Source: Rhizobium sp. BK316
Lineage (GTDB): Bacteria > Pseudomonadota > Alphaproteobacteria > Rhizobiales > Rhizobiaceae
Length of the DNA: 64,000 nt
Direction: 5' to 3'
Assembly: GCF_014193695.1 (NCBI RefSeq)
Contig: NZ_JACHZR010000005.1
Location: forward strand, 62,001-126,000
The position numbers were made by a program, and so were the translations under genes. The notes beneath the pieces are model-generated. The model was not told where the DNA came from, did no database searches, and worked only from the letters and a program-made list of their open reading frames with translations. Positions within the stretch are counted from its first letter, which is position 1. Every line of letters starts with the position of its first letter. Shown here piece by piece: positions 1-10,181 of this stretch.

Positions 1-115
1 AAAGCTGCTTAACCATAAGAAGTAATTCGAATATTCACGGCAGAACATGTTTCGAAAAAGTAAATACGGGCCATCTGCCTGTTTCGACTTCTGGAATCTG
101 CAAGACGACAAATAA

Positions 116-241
116 AAACTGCTCCTCAGTCCGGATGAATATCGCGCCCTGCTCACCGAACACGGCCTCACAGTCGTCGCCCACAAGGTCGAAGACCCCG
201 CCTGCGGCAGCCACACGGTCTGGCTCGCGCAACGCCAATAA
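116..241 (+). pseudogene. C-terminal remnant of a SAM-dependent methyltransferase
   Basis: A reading frame without a start codon codes for about 41 residues, from KLLLSPDEYR to VWLAQRQ, and ends at TAA 239-241. The ending (SPDEYRALLTEHG, then a VEDPACGSHTVWLA block) resembles the last residues of class I SAM-dependent methyltransferases found in rhizobia. Going upstream, the frame hits TAA at 113-115, and bases 1-115 show no convincing continuation in any frame. It is either a decayed gene tail or a frameshifted gene whose body lies outside the window. The family assignment is from memory of the motif only. Confidence 0.45.
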
Positions 242-268
242 AAAAGCCGGCACGAAGGCCGGCTTTCA
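241..268 (-). terminator. Intrinsic terminator after glmM
   Basis: Arms AAAGCCGGC (243-251) and GCCGGCTTT (258-266) form a 9-bp stem. On the minus strand the stem is followed by a T run, 20 bases past the glmM stop. The symmetry would also let it serve the small plus-strand remnant. Confidence 0.75.
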
Positions 269-286
269 ATCCTTTTTGCGGCGCTT

Positions 287-1639
287 TCAGGCGGCGCTGC
301 GTACGCTCGAAATCGTGCCGATGAGATCGTTGACGATGCGCTCGATCTGCGCCCGGTCGTCGCCTTCCGCCATGACGCGGATCAGCGGCTCGGTGCCGGA
401 CGGGCGGATGACGAGACGGCCATTCTTGGAAAGCTCGGCTTCCGCATCGGCAATCGCCTTGACCACCTGCAGGTCCTCCAGCGGCTTGCCGCCGGCAATG
501 CGGACATTGCGCAGAAGCTGCGGCACAGGCTCGAAGCGGCGGCAGATTTCGCTGACCGTCTTGCCGGTACGCTTGACGGCCGCCAGAATCTGCAGCGCGG
601 CAACGAGACCGTCGCCGGTCGTGCCGTAATCCGAAAGCACGATATGGCCGGATTGCTCGCCGCCGACATTGTAATTATGCTGGCGCATATGCTCGACGAC
701 ATAGCGGTCGCCGACCTTCGTGCGGGCAAGGCCGAGCCCCTTGTCCTCAAGGAAACGCTCGAGGCCAAGATTGGACATGACGGTCGCAACGATACCGTTG
801 CCGCGCAGCTGCTGGCTCTCGGCCCAGCTTTCGGCAATGACGGCCATCAGCTGATCGCCGTCGACGATCGAGCCGTTCTCATCGACGATGATGACGCGAT
901 CCGCATCGCCGTCGAGCGCAATGCCGATATCGGCACGCACTTCGTCGACTTTCTTCTGCAGGGCGACCGGGCTGGTGGAGCCGCAATTCAGGTTGATGTT
1001 CGTGCCGTTTGGATCGTTGCCGATCGTTACCACGTCGGCGCCGAGCTCCCAGAGGACGGCAGGCGCCACCTTGTAGGCCGCACCGTTGGCGCAGTCGACC
1101 GCGACGCGCAGGCCCTGCAAGGTCACGTCGCGCGGCAACGTGCGTTTGACGTGCTCGAGATAGCGATAGATATCGCCATCGACACGCTTGGCTCGGCCGA
1201 TTTCCTCAGCCTTGGCAAGCTGTCCCGATAGATCCTTGTCGAGCAGGTCCTCGATCTGTGCTTCGATGTCATCGGAGAGTTTGTAACCATCAGGACCGAA
1301 AAGCTTGATACCGTTATCCTGGAACGGATTGTGCGAGGCCGAAATCATCACGCCGATATCGCATCGCAGCGAGCGCGTCAGCATGGCAACCGCAGGTGTG
1401 GGAATAGGACCGAGCAGGAACACGTCCAGTCCCGCCGCGGTAAAGCCGGCCACGAGGGCATTCTCCAGCATATATCCCGACAAGCGCGTATCCTTGCCGA
1501 TCACCACACGATGGCGGTGGGCGCCGTTACGGAAAATTGTTCCTGCCGCGATGCCGACCCGCATCGCAAGGTCCGGCGTCATGGGGAAGATATTGGCTTG
1601 GCCTCGGATGCCGTCCGTCCCAAAATAGCGTCTTTTCAT
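287..1639 (-). CDS. glmM: Phosphoglucosamine mutase GlmM
   Basis: Converts glucosamine-6-phosphate to glucosamine-1-phosphate in the cytoplasm, the step before UDP-GlcNAc for peptidoglycan and lipopolysaccharide. The 450-residue protein opens with MKRRYFGTDGIRG. It carries the phosphoserine loop ASHNP with Ser102, the metal loop DGDADR at about 243-248 and a late phosphate-binding RPSGTEP motif, so all four mutase signatures are complete at normal length. I chose ATG 1639 because the family starts at this FGTDG block and AGGAG lies just upstream; an in-frame codon at 1681 would add an unrelated 14-residue tail. It is the last gene of the tilS-ftsH-glmM run, a common alphaproteobacterial order. 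Confidence 0.97.
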   Translation of the reverse strand: MKRRYFGTDGIRGQANIFPMTPDLAMRVGIAAGTIFRNGAHRHRVVIGKDTRLSGYMLENALVAGFTAAGLDVFLLGPIPTPAVAMLTRSLRCDIGVMISASHNPFQDNGIKLFGPDGYKLSDDIEAQIEDLLDKDLSGQLAKAEEIGRAKRVDGDIYRYLEHVKRTLPRDVTLQGLRVAVDCANGAAYKVAPAVLWELGADVVTIGNDPNGTNINLNCGSTSPVALQKKVDEVRADIGIALDGDADRVIIVDENGSIVDGDQLMAVIAESWAESQQLRGNGIVATVMSNLGLERFLEDKGLGLARTKVGDRYVVEHMRQHNYNVGGEQSGHIVLSDYGTTGDGLVAALQILAAVKRTGKTVSEICRRFEPVPQLLRNVRIAGGKPLEDLQVVKAIADAEAELSKNGRLVIRPSGTEPLIRVMAEGDDRAQIERIVNDLIGTISSVRSAA

Positions 1640-1825
1640 ATGCACTCCTGCGCTTTCCGCGCGCCGTAGAAGCTTACGCATTCCTCAAGCAAGAATCCGG
1701 CTTCAAAGATTGGTGCTGCGCCCAAAACCTTGATCAGACTTGTCTTTAATCAGCGGAATGCCACAAAACCGCGTAACCGGCACGTAAATTACCAAGAAAA
1801 CCGATTATATCCTGTTACTAATATT

Positions 1826-1862
1826 AAAAGGGCCGGATTCCCTGTGGAAATCCGGCCCTTTA
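1826..1862 (-). terminator. Terminator between ftsH and glmM
   Basis: Arms AAAGGGCCGGATT (1827-1839) and AATCCGGCCCTTT (1849-1861) form a 13-bp perfect stem only 20 bases past the ftsH stop. This suggests glmM can also be transcribed from its own promoter in the 187 bases between the hairpin base and the glmM start. Confidence 0.75.
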
Positions 1863-1881
1863 AGCAAATTCCTGTTCAATT

Positions 1882-3813
<1,932 letters not shown>

Positions 3814-3910
3814 CGAACTCCCCAGCACTGGACAGTCGCCTCATGGCGGCCGTCATATTTGGTCTCTAACATAGGGTTGCGCCAAGCCATTGCCAAGGCG
3901 ATCCACTCTG

Positions 3911-5377
3911 TCAGATCGTTTTTCCGTCAATACTTCTTAAAGGCGGCTCCGCATAGGGCGCTCTTGAGAAAACTGCCGAAAGCCTGTCGGCAAAGGTGAA
4001 ATCAAATCGTGTCAAAAAGCGGTCGAAGGGGGCAAAATAGGGCGCCAAATCGATGGATCGGACGGATTCTGAAGCTAAATAAGCTCCTTCCGCGGACAAG
4101 GCCGGCGCCGAGGCGATTGCGCGCTTCCATGCTGCTTTGGGAAGGTGCCCCAAATGATGCTCCCTCGTTCCTGTGCTTGTCATAGGAATCCAGCCACCGC
4201 GCGTCCGCGCGGTGAATGACTCCATATGCAGCGAAAGAGAGTCTTCCGTGCCCAAGGACTTGGGCACGCTGGATTCCTGTGACAAGCACAGGAATGAGGG
4301 GGAGTGTGTGGCCGCGGCTTCGATTGCGATCGAGGCCACCGATCCATTGCGTGCCGCGAACCGTCCATCCCAAACCCCGGCCTCTCCCGGCCGAAGCACC
4401 AGAGGCAGGATTCCACGGCTCTCACGCGCCAGATATAGCCCATCACGCCGCAGATCGAATACCACCCTGCCGACAGTCATTCGCCCCGGCTTGCCGCCAA
4501 CAGTAAACGCAAGAAGCCGCTCCATCTGCACCCTCCCCGGCACAAACGACTGCCCGCCGAAAACGGCAGCCAGGCGGCCGAGCGCATAATCGAGGACGGC
4601 GTGATCCTGCTTCAGACCGTCAGGCATCACTTGCCCGAGCAGGCCGCCATGAAGCCTGAAATATCGATCCAGCCATTCGGCTCCCTCGGACGCAAGAGCC
4701 AGCCGCTCCTGCCCGGCCCCGCGCATATCTCTCTCTGCACCGGCTTCGGCCGATAGCTGCCGGCGCATCCGCACGCGTTCGTATTTCATATCCTCGTTGC
4801 TGGGATCGTCGATCCACGACACGTCTCGTGCGCTCAGGAAAGCGCGAATATCGGCACGGGTGGAGAAAAGCAGCGGCCGCAGGATCCAGAAGCGCCGGTC
4901 GAAGAGCACCGCATCGGCAATGCCGGTCGAAATCTGCTCCGCCCGCATCCCCCGCATCCGTAACGTCTCACGCTGATCGTCGGCCGTATGCCCGGTGACG
5001 ATAAGGTTGGCTTCAAACGCTTCCGCCCCCTCGGCGAGAAGACCGTAACGCGCCTCACGCGCGGCAGCCATGATGCCGGTTTTCGGCTTCGCGCCCTGCC
5101 AGATTATCGTCCGGTGCGGAATGCCGAGCGATGTGCAGAGGGCTGCGACCTGACGCGCCTCGTCTGCAGATTCGGGGCGCAGCGCGTGGTCGATGGTCGC
5201 GGCGCAAAGGGAAATGGAAAGATTGGGAGCGGCCTTCAGCGCTTCGGAAAGCAGGAGGAGCAGGCCGGTGGAATCGCTTCCGCCCGAGATCGCGACCAGA
5301 ATGCGCACAGGCGTCTTCAGCGAGGTGAGGAAACGGTCGACTGCCGCCTCAGGGGAAATGGGATCCTCCGGAAACAA
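3911..5377 (-). CDS. tilS: tRNA(Ile)-lysidine synthetase TilS
   Basis: Adds lysine to C34 of the CAU-anticodon tRNA-Ile so that it reads AUA. The PP-loop ATPase motif SGGSDS is at residues 31-36 of 488, with the usual N-terminal PPase fold after it. The C-terminal third is odd: residues about 360-406 are encoded by an inverted-repeat element (4162-4300) and read PSFLCLSQESSVPKSLGTE and onward, a composition unlike the rest. The frame stays open through it, so a full-length protein is possible, but whether it is active is unknown. The start lies 11 bases after the cpoB stop, indicating co-transcription. Confidence 0.93.
   Translation of the reverse strand: MFPEDPISPEAAVDRFLTSLKTPVRILVAISGGSDSTGLLLLLSEALKAAPNLSISLCAATIDHALRPESADEARQVAALCTSLGIPHRTIIWQGAKPKTGIMAAAREARYGLLAEGAEAFEANLIVTGHTADDQRETLRMRGMRAEQISTGIADAVLFDRRFWILRPLLFSTRADIRAFLSARDVSWIDDPSNEDMKYERVRMRRQLSAEAGAERDMRGAGQERLALASEGAEWLDRYFRLHGGLLGQVMPDGLKQDHAVLDYALGRLAAVFGGQSFVPGRVQMERLLAFTVGGKPGRMTVGRVVFDLRRDGLYLARESRGILPLVLRPGEAGVWDGRFAARNGSVASIAIEAAATHSPSFLCLSQESSVPKSLGTEDSLSLHMESFTARTRGGWIPMTSTGTREHHLGHLPKAAWKRAIASAPALSAEGAYLASESVRSIDLAPYFAPFDRFLTRFDFTFADRLSAVFSRAPYAEPPLRSIDGKTI
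4162..4300. repeat. Palindromic repeat element embedded in tilS
   Basis: Left arm 4162-4194 and right arm 4268-4300 are inverted copies matching at 31 of 33 positions, centred on GTTCCTGTGCTTGTCA and its complement. Between them sit two smaller hairpins: CACCGCGCG/CGCGCGGTG around 4195-4212 and GTGCCCAAG/CTTGGGCAC around 4249-4267. The predicted single-stranded fold is a clover-like structure. It resembles the rhizobial intergenic palindromic element families (RIME-type) in arm sequence and design; that identification is from memory. It lies wholly inside the tilS coding frame. Confidence 0.8.
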
Positions 5378-5388
5378 ACCGGAAGACC

Positions 5389-6414
5389 TCAGCAGGCGAG
5401 ACGCTTCTGTTCGCTCGCGACCTTATTTATGACGGCGCGGGAAGCCTTCGGATAGCGCTTCGAAACTTCGCGCAGCGTCGCACAGGCAGTCTCGGTATTG
5501 TCGAGCGCGGCAAGCGACATGCCCAGCTTCAGCAGCATCTCCGGCGCCTTTTCGGAGGTGGCATATTTCTGATGGGCGTTCAGGAAAGTCTTCGCCGCCT
5601 CATTGAATTTGCCTTGGGAATAAAGTGCTTCACCGAGCCAGAAATTCGCGTCCGGAGTCCGTGCGCTGTTCGGATAGCGGCCGATGTACTGCGTGAATTC
5701 CTGCTCGGCAATGTTGTAATCGCCGGAAAGCACGTGACCATAGGCGGCCTTGTATTGATCGGATTCGCTGCCGAGCGAAGCTGTCTGCTGCGGTGCGGTT
5801 ACGCCTGGAAGACTATTTCCCTTCGGCGCAGCATCCGGAAGCGGCGCGGAACCGACCGTTGCACCTTGATTCACCGAACCGCCGATCTGATTACCATTCT
5901 GATCGAAATCCATGGAGCCCAGCTCGCGCGGCGGCTGGCCGAGGCCGCCATCGGCCGGCATGTTGGTGGAGGGAGCCGTTTCGGCTCCCTGCGGGGCTTG
6001 GATGACCTTGGCGATATCGTCGCCACCGCCTGAAGCCGGCGGAGCGACATCTGCCTCGCTCTTCTTCACCGGTGCCTTGGCACCGCCGCCACCGCTCGCG
6101 CCGCCCGTCTTTTCGAGTTGCTGGAAGCGGAATTCGTTGTCTTCCTGCTGCTTGCGGATCGTCTCCTGCATCTGGAGGAGCTGATAGCTCATTTCCTCGA
6201 TACGACCGTTCAACTGCCGCATCTGGTCTTCCATCTGCTGGATACGGACTTCCGCGCCGCTGTTCTGCACGTTGACGACGGGTGCTGCCGGCTGGCTCTG
6301 TTGCGCGGATTGGCCGCCAATGTGCAAGCCGAAGAACGAAGCGGAATAAGCCGCTCGCTCGCTCCCGGTCACGGCCGCAAGGCACAGCATGCCTGCCACG
6401 ACTAGTTTCTTCAT
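5389..6414 (-). CDS. cpoB: Tol-Pal-associated periplasmic TPR protein CpoB/YbgF
   Basis: Periplasmic partner of TolA that coordinates peptidoglycan synthesis with outer-membrane constriction. The 341 residues start with a signal peptide (MKKLVVAGMLCLAAVTGSERA). A Gln/Met-rich coiled-coil stretch at about 45-100 would be the trimerisation region. A Pro/Gly-rich linker follows, then TPR-like repeats from about 215 to the end (YKAAYGHVLSGDYNIAEQEF and the following repeats). The signal peptide decides the start at 6414; 6495 would place 27 charged residues before it. It directly precedes tilS, and a terminator-like hairpin separates it from pal. Confidence 0.92.
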   Translation of the reverse strand: MKKLVVAGMLCLAAVTGSERAAYSASFFGLHIGGQSAQQSQPAAPVVNVQNSGAEVRIQQMEDQMRQLNGRIEEMSYQLLQMQETIRKQQEDNEFRFQQLEKTGGASGGGGAKAPVKKSEADVAPPASGGGDDIAKVIQAPQGAETAPSTNMPADGGLGQPPRELGSMDFDQNGNQIGGSVNQGATVGSAPLPDAAPKGNSLPGVTAPQQTASLGSESDQYKAAYGHVLSGDYNIAEQEFTQYIGRYPNSARTPDANFWLGEALYSQGKFNEAAKTFLNAHQKYATSEKAPEMLLKLGMSLAALDNTETACATLREVSKRYPKASRAVINKVASEQKRLAC

Positions 6415-6523
6415 TTTTGTATCGTCCTGTCCCAGTGATTCTTCGCGCCTCGATGGCACGAACAGGAGATTTTTCCAATTGCTCTCAAAAAGCAACGGAG
6501 TCTGGCCAAAGTGTGGTCAAAAA

Positions 6524-6553
6524 GAAAGGCGGCCCGCAAAGGACCGCCTTCTC
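6524..6553 (-). terminator. Terminator-like hairpin after pal
   Basis: Arms AAGGCGG (6526-6532) and CCGCCTT (6544-6550). On the minus strand the stem is followed by TTCTTTTTG. It falls between pal and cpoB, so cpoB is either read through or has its own start site in the 109 bases before it. Confidence 0.65.
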
Positions 6554-6575
6554 AAATTCCGGGTTTTGCCGGAAA

Positions 6576-7106
6576 TTACATGCCTGCGCCGCCGAGAACA
6601 GTGACGGCACGGCGGTTCTGCGACCAGCACGAAATATCGTCGCAGACGGCGACCGGACGTTCCTTGCCGTAGGAGATCGTCTTCATGCGCTGGGCGGGGA
6701 CGCCGCGCGAAGCGAGATAATCCTTGGCCGCTGCCGCGCGGCGAGCGCCGAGAGCAAGGTTGTATTCGCGCGTGCCGCGCTCGTCGGCATGGCCTTCGAC
6801 GGTGATTGCATAGTTCGGGTAGCGACCGAGCCACTGAGCCTGACGGTCGAGCGTCTGGGCGGCATCGGCGCGGATCGACGTGGAGTCGGTGTCGAAGAAG
6901 ATGCGGTCACCGACATTGACCGTGAAGTCCTGGGCAGAGCCCGGCGTTGCCGCACCGGCACCGAGGCCGAGATCACCGGCGCTGTTCGGCACGTTCTTCT
7001 TGTTGGCGCAGCCCGCAAGAGCGAGACCGGCGACAAGCGCGATCATGACGGGGTTGCGGGCGAAATTCTGCAGACGGCTCATTGCCGGGGTGTGAATTCG
7101 GCTCAT
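6576..7106 (-). CDS. pal: Peptidoglycan-associated lipoprotein Pal
   Basis: Outer-membrane lipoprotein that grips peptidoglycan and is mobilised by TolB/TolA at the division site. The 176-residue precursor has a hydrophobic signal ending in the lipobox LAGC with lipidated Cys33. An OmpA/MotB-type domain covers about 55-170 with the peptidoglycan-binding motif TVEGHADERGTREYN. ATG 7106 is preferred because AAGGAG lies nine bases upstream. ATG 7082 also leaves a workable signal peptide but has no Shine-Dalgarno. A CtrA-like site lies about 80 bases upstream. Confidence 0.95.
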   Translation of the reverse strand: MSRIHTPAMSRLQNFARNPVMIALVAGLALAGCANKKNVPNSAGDLGLGAGAATPGSAQDFTVNVGDRIFFDTDSTSIRADAAQTLDRQAQWLGRYPNYAITVEGHADERGTREYNLALGARRAAAAKDYLASRGVPAQRMKTISYGKERPVAVCDDISCWSQNRRAVTVLGGAGM

Positions 7107-7184
7107 GGCCGGGTCTCCTTGCGACTTCAATCAGGGTTTCCGGACAGTAACCGCACTCGGTTAACCGGCCATCAAAGATTATGG

Positions 7185-7199
7185 TTAACGATTCGTTGA
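7185..7199. promoter_or_regulatory. CtrA-like half-matched site upstream of pal
   Basis: TTAA (7185-7188), seven bases, then TTGA (7196-7199) matches the alphaproteobacterial CtrA consensus TTAA-N7-TTAA at seven of eight fixed bases. A GGTTAACC palindrome lies 20 bases away. The match is by eye and the role is inferred. Confidence 0.35.
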
Positions 7200-7264
7200 T
7201 TTGTCCCTGCATCGCCCATTTTCAGGACTTTGCGGCGACATGAAGGCGAATTTCCGCTCCTCCA

Positions 7265-8575
7265 CTACTCAAGAAGCGGCGACCAGGCGGGGTCCGAACC
7301 GTAGGCCGGCGTCTTGATGGCCTGTTCATTGTAGCCTGTCAGGTCGATCGAATAGAGCTGTGGACCGCCCGCACCCGCTGCCTGGCGGAAGAACATGATG
7401 ACGCGGCCATTCGGCGCCCAGGTCGGGCCTTCATTGTGGAAACCGGTCGTCAAAATACGCTCACCCGAACCATCCGGCTTCATGACGCCGATCGAGAACT
7501 TGCCGCCCGACTGCTTGGTGAAAGCGATCAGATCGCCGCGCGGCGACCAGACCGGCGTGGAGTAACGGCCATCGCCGAAGGAGATACGGGTCTGACCCGA
7601 ACCATCGGCATTCATGACGTAGATCTGCGACTGTCCGCCGCGGTCGCTTTCGAAGGCGATGCGGTTGCCGTCCGGCGAATAGGAGGGCGAAGTGTCGATG
7701 GCCGCCGTCGAGGTCAGGCGGGTCGTCGTGCGCGAGCGCAGGTCCATCGTATAGATGTTCGAGTTGCCCTCCTGCTGCAGGCTCATGATGACCTTCTGGC
7801 CATCAGGAGAGAAGCGCGGCGAGAAGGTCATGCCCGGGAAGTTGCCGACCACTTCACGCTGCCCGGTCTCAAGCTGCAGCAGATAGACGCGCGGCTGCTG
7901 GTTGGCAAAGGACATGTAGGTCACTTCCTGCCGGTTCGGCGAGAAGCGCGGCGTCAGAACGAGGTCGCTACCGTCAGTCAGCATGCGCACGTTGAAACCG
8001 TCCTGATCCATGATCGCCAGCTGGCGCTTGCGCTGCTGCTTGGTGCCGGATTCGGACACGAAGACGACGCGGGTGTCGAAATAGCCCTCTTCGCCGGTGA
8101 TCTGCTTATAAATCGCATCAGCGATAATGTGCGCGACACGGCGCCAGTTCTCCGGCTGCGTGTAGAACTGTTGGCCGGTCATCTGCTGACCGGCGAACGT
8201 GTCCCACAGACGGAACTCGGCGCGAAGACGGCCATCCGCCTCCTGGGTGACGCGGCCTGTGACCAGTGCCTGAGCGTTGATGACCTTCCAATCCTCGAAG
8301 CGCGGCGAGGCGTCCGGATTGGAAATCTTCTCGATGAAGGCTGTCTTGTTGATCGGCGCAAACAGTCCAGACCGCTGCAGGTCGGCCGCGATGACCTGTG
8401 AAACCTGCGCACCCATGTTGCCCTGCAGGAAGTCCGTTACCGCGATCGGCAGCGGCTGGACGTTACCCTTATTGATGTTGATCTCAACAAGTGCGTTGGC
8501 CGGCGTCGCGAAGGCAGCGGCGGTCATCAGACCGGCAGCGACCATGATGGCGCGGAAGAAGGAACACTTTGTCAT
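7265..8575 (-). CDS. tolB: Tol-Pal translocation protein TolB
   Basis: Periplasmic beta-propeller protein that shuttles between Pal and TolA. The 436 residues begin with a signal peptide (MTKCSFFRAIMVAAGLMTAA, cleavage after ANA). The N-terminal alpha/beta domain spans roughly 30-165. A six-bladed propeller follows, shown by recurring F/YSPDG and SRTTTRLT-type strands (SPRFSPDGQKVIM, PSYSPDGNRIAF, PVWSPRGDLIAF). The gene sits 20 bases after the second TolA-like gene and 158 bases before pal, so the tolQ-to-tolB run is likely one transcript. Confidence 0.97.
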   Translation of the reverse strand: MTKCSFFRAIMVAAGLMTAAAFATPANALVEININKGNVQPLPIAVTDFLQGNMGAQVSQVIAADLQRSGLFAPINKTAFIEKISNPDASPRFEDWKVINAQALVTGRVTQEADGRLRAEFRLWDTFAGQQMTGQQFYTQPENWRRVAHIIADAIYKQITGEEGYFDTRVVFVSESGTKQQRKRQLAIMDQDGFNVRMLTDGSDLVLTPRFSPNRQEVTYMSFANQQPRVYLLQLETGQREVVGNFPGMTFSPRFSPDGQKVIMSLQQEGNSNIYTMDLRSRTTTRLTSTAAIDTSPSYSPDGNRIAFESDRGGQSQIYVMNADGSGQTRISFGDGRYSTPVWSPRGDLIAFTKQSGGKFSIGVMKPDGSGERILTTGFHNEGPTWAPNGRVIMFFRQAAGAGGPQLYSIDLTGYNEQAIKTPAYGSDPAWSPLLE

Positions 8576-8595
8576 ACCAAACAGCCTTTCAGCAT

Positions 8596-9033
8596 TTATG
8601 GGTTCAGGTCGCTGGCATCGAAGTTAAAGATAACTTCCTTCCAGCCATCGTATTTATCTTTTGGGAGCATCGTGAAAGGAGCCGCGCGGACGATCGCACG
8701 AAACGCAGCGTCCCTAATGGTTTTACGCGTGGCCTCGCTACCACCGCTGGCGTCAGCCTCAGGGGTTCCCAAGATCTTGCCGTCTTTGCCGAGCTTCACA
8801 CGAAATTGCAGTTTGACGCTGCCGGCATCCTTGAGGTTACCAGGGAGTATGAAACGGTCAGCGACCGAGCGTTTCATTGCGTCCATGGTCGCTCGGCTTA
8901 TCATCGGCACATTCGTACCGCTTTCTTTGCGGACGACAGTCTCAGCACGCGCATTAGGAGAAAGCGTGCAAGCAATCGCCAATATCGCCATGGTCCCGAA
9001 AGACTTCGCAAAATGGAATCGCCGGTGCAGCAT
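8596..9033 (-). CDS. Secreted TolA C-terminal-domain paralogue
   Basis: A 145-residue protein made of a signal peptide (hydrophobic core GTMAILAIACTLS, probable cleavage after NARA) and a TonB/TolA C-terminal fold. Its end, APFTMLPKDKYDGWKEVIF, matches the TolA end APFSSLPKDKYDAWNEVVV almost residue for residue, and the middle (GKDGKILGTPEADASGG) matches the TolA GNIIGEPEVEATGG block. It lacks the membrane anchor and the long Pro/Lys linker of TolA, so it should be free in the periplasm. Its ATG follows the tolA TAG with no gap, implying translational coupling. It probably arose by tandem duplication; its function is not known to me. Confidence 0.85.
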   Translation of the reverse strand: MLHRRFHFAKSFGTMAILAIACTLSPNARAETVVRKESGTNVPMISRATMDAMKRSVADRFILPGNLKDAGSVKLQFRVKLGKDGKILGTPEADASGGSEATRKTIRDAAFRAIVRAAPFTMLPKDKYDGWKEVIFNFDASDLNP

Positions 9034-10173
9034 CTAGATTCCCAGATCGCTCGGATCAAAGTTGACGACGACTTCGTTCCAGGCGTCGTATTTGTCTTTC
9101 GGCAGACTTGAGAAAGGCGCTGATTTCATGATGGCGCGATAGGCACCGCCGGCCAGAGCCCGGCGGGTGGAATCATTGTCGCCACCGGTAGCTTCGACTT
9201 CCGGCTCGCCAATGATATTGCCGTCCTGATCAAGCTTCATATGAACCTTGATGCGCACGTCAGCCATGCCTTCCATGCCGGGAATGACCGACCAGTTGCC
9301 GGCGATCGCGCTTTTCAGCGCATCCATTTCACTAAGCGACAGTTTCGAGGCGCCGTTCGTGGCCTTCTTCGCGCCCAGCGATGCTTCCTGCGTCGAACGC
9401 TTCGTGCCTCCGGCAGACGGATCCGTCTTGTTCAACAGTGCGGAAATCTCATCCGCGTTGAAGTCACTCTTCATCGACGAAGCGGATTTCGCCACTTCCT
9501 GCTTTTTGTCAGCCTTCTTCTTGTCCGTCGGCACTTCCGCAGCCTTCGGCTGATCCGGGGTCTTCTCCGGTGGTTTTTCGGCCGGTTTCTGCTCCGGCGG
9601 CTTTACCTGCGGCTTGACGACCGGGGTCGGCACCTTGTCCGGCAGTGCTTCCGCATCCGGCTTCGGCGGCTCCTCAGGCTTGGCCTGCTCTTCCGGCGGC
9701 TTTTCCTCAGGCTTCGGCGGCGGCGTTATTTCTGCCGGCTTGGTCTGGGGAATGGAAGCGACTTGCTTTGGCTGCTCGACCTCGGTCTCTTCCTTGTTGA
9801 CTTCCTTGACGTCGTTCGGCTTCGGGTCGATCTGCGACTGGGGCTTGTCGCTCGAATTGGCAGCGGCCGCGTCGCTGTTGCTCGGCTTGGCGTTCGGAAC
9901 CGGCGGCGTCTTCAGATCGACCTTATTATCACCGGCGTTTTCCGACGGCTCCGGGATTGGCGGCCGCGTCGTGGGCACAGGCGCAGAGGTCTCCTTCATT
10001 GGAGCCTTCTTATCGCCCTGCTGCATCTGCGTGATGGATTCCACCGGCACGAGATCGACCGGCATTGCCTCGAAATCCTCCACCTTGAAAGATTCCGGAG
10101 CGCCCAGCGACACCAGCGCCCAGGTAAGCACCAGCCCGTGCAGAACCGCAGATGTGACGACGCTGGTCTTCAT
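9034..10173 (-). CDS. tolA: Tol-Pal energy-transducing protein TolA
   Basis: Inner-membrane protein that carries proton-motive energy from TolQR to TolB-Pal. One membrane anchor lies at about residues 5-24 of 379. A Pro/Lys/Glu/Ala-rich rod of roughly 200 residues follows (repeated KPPEQ, EKPPE, PKPDAE units). The globular TonB-type domain spans about 290-379 and ends in VVNFDPSDLGI. The rod is more proline-rich and less helical than in Escherichia coli, as is usual for rhizobia. It starts eight bases after tolR. Confidence 0.93.
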   Translation of the reverse strand: MKTSVVTSAVLHGLVLTWALVSLGAPESFKVEDFEAMPVDLVPVESITQMQQGDKKAPMKETSAPVPTTRPPIPEPSENAGDNKVDLKTPPVPNAKPSNSDAAAANSSDKPQSQIDPKPNDVKEVNKEETEVEQPKQVASIPQTKPAEITPPPKPEEKPPEEQAKPEEPPKPDAEALPDKVPTPVVKPQVKPPEQKPAEKPPEKTPDQPKAAEVPTDKKKADKKQEVAKSASSMKSDFNADEISALLNKTDPSAGGTKRSTQEASLGAKKATNGASKLSLSEMDALKSAIAGNWSVIPGMEGMADVRIKVHMKLDQDGNIIGEPEVEATGGDNDSTRRALAGGAYRAIMKSAPFSSLPKDKYDAWNEVVVNFDPSDLGI

Positions 10174-10181
10174 CTTGAGCG

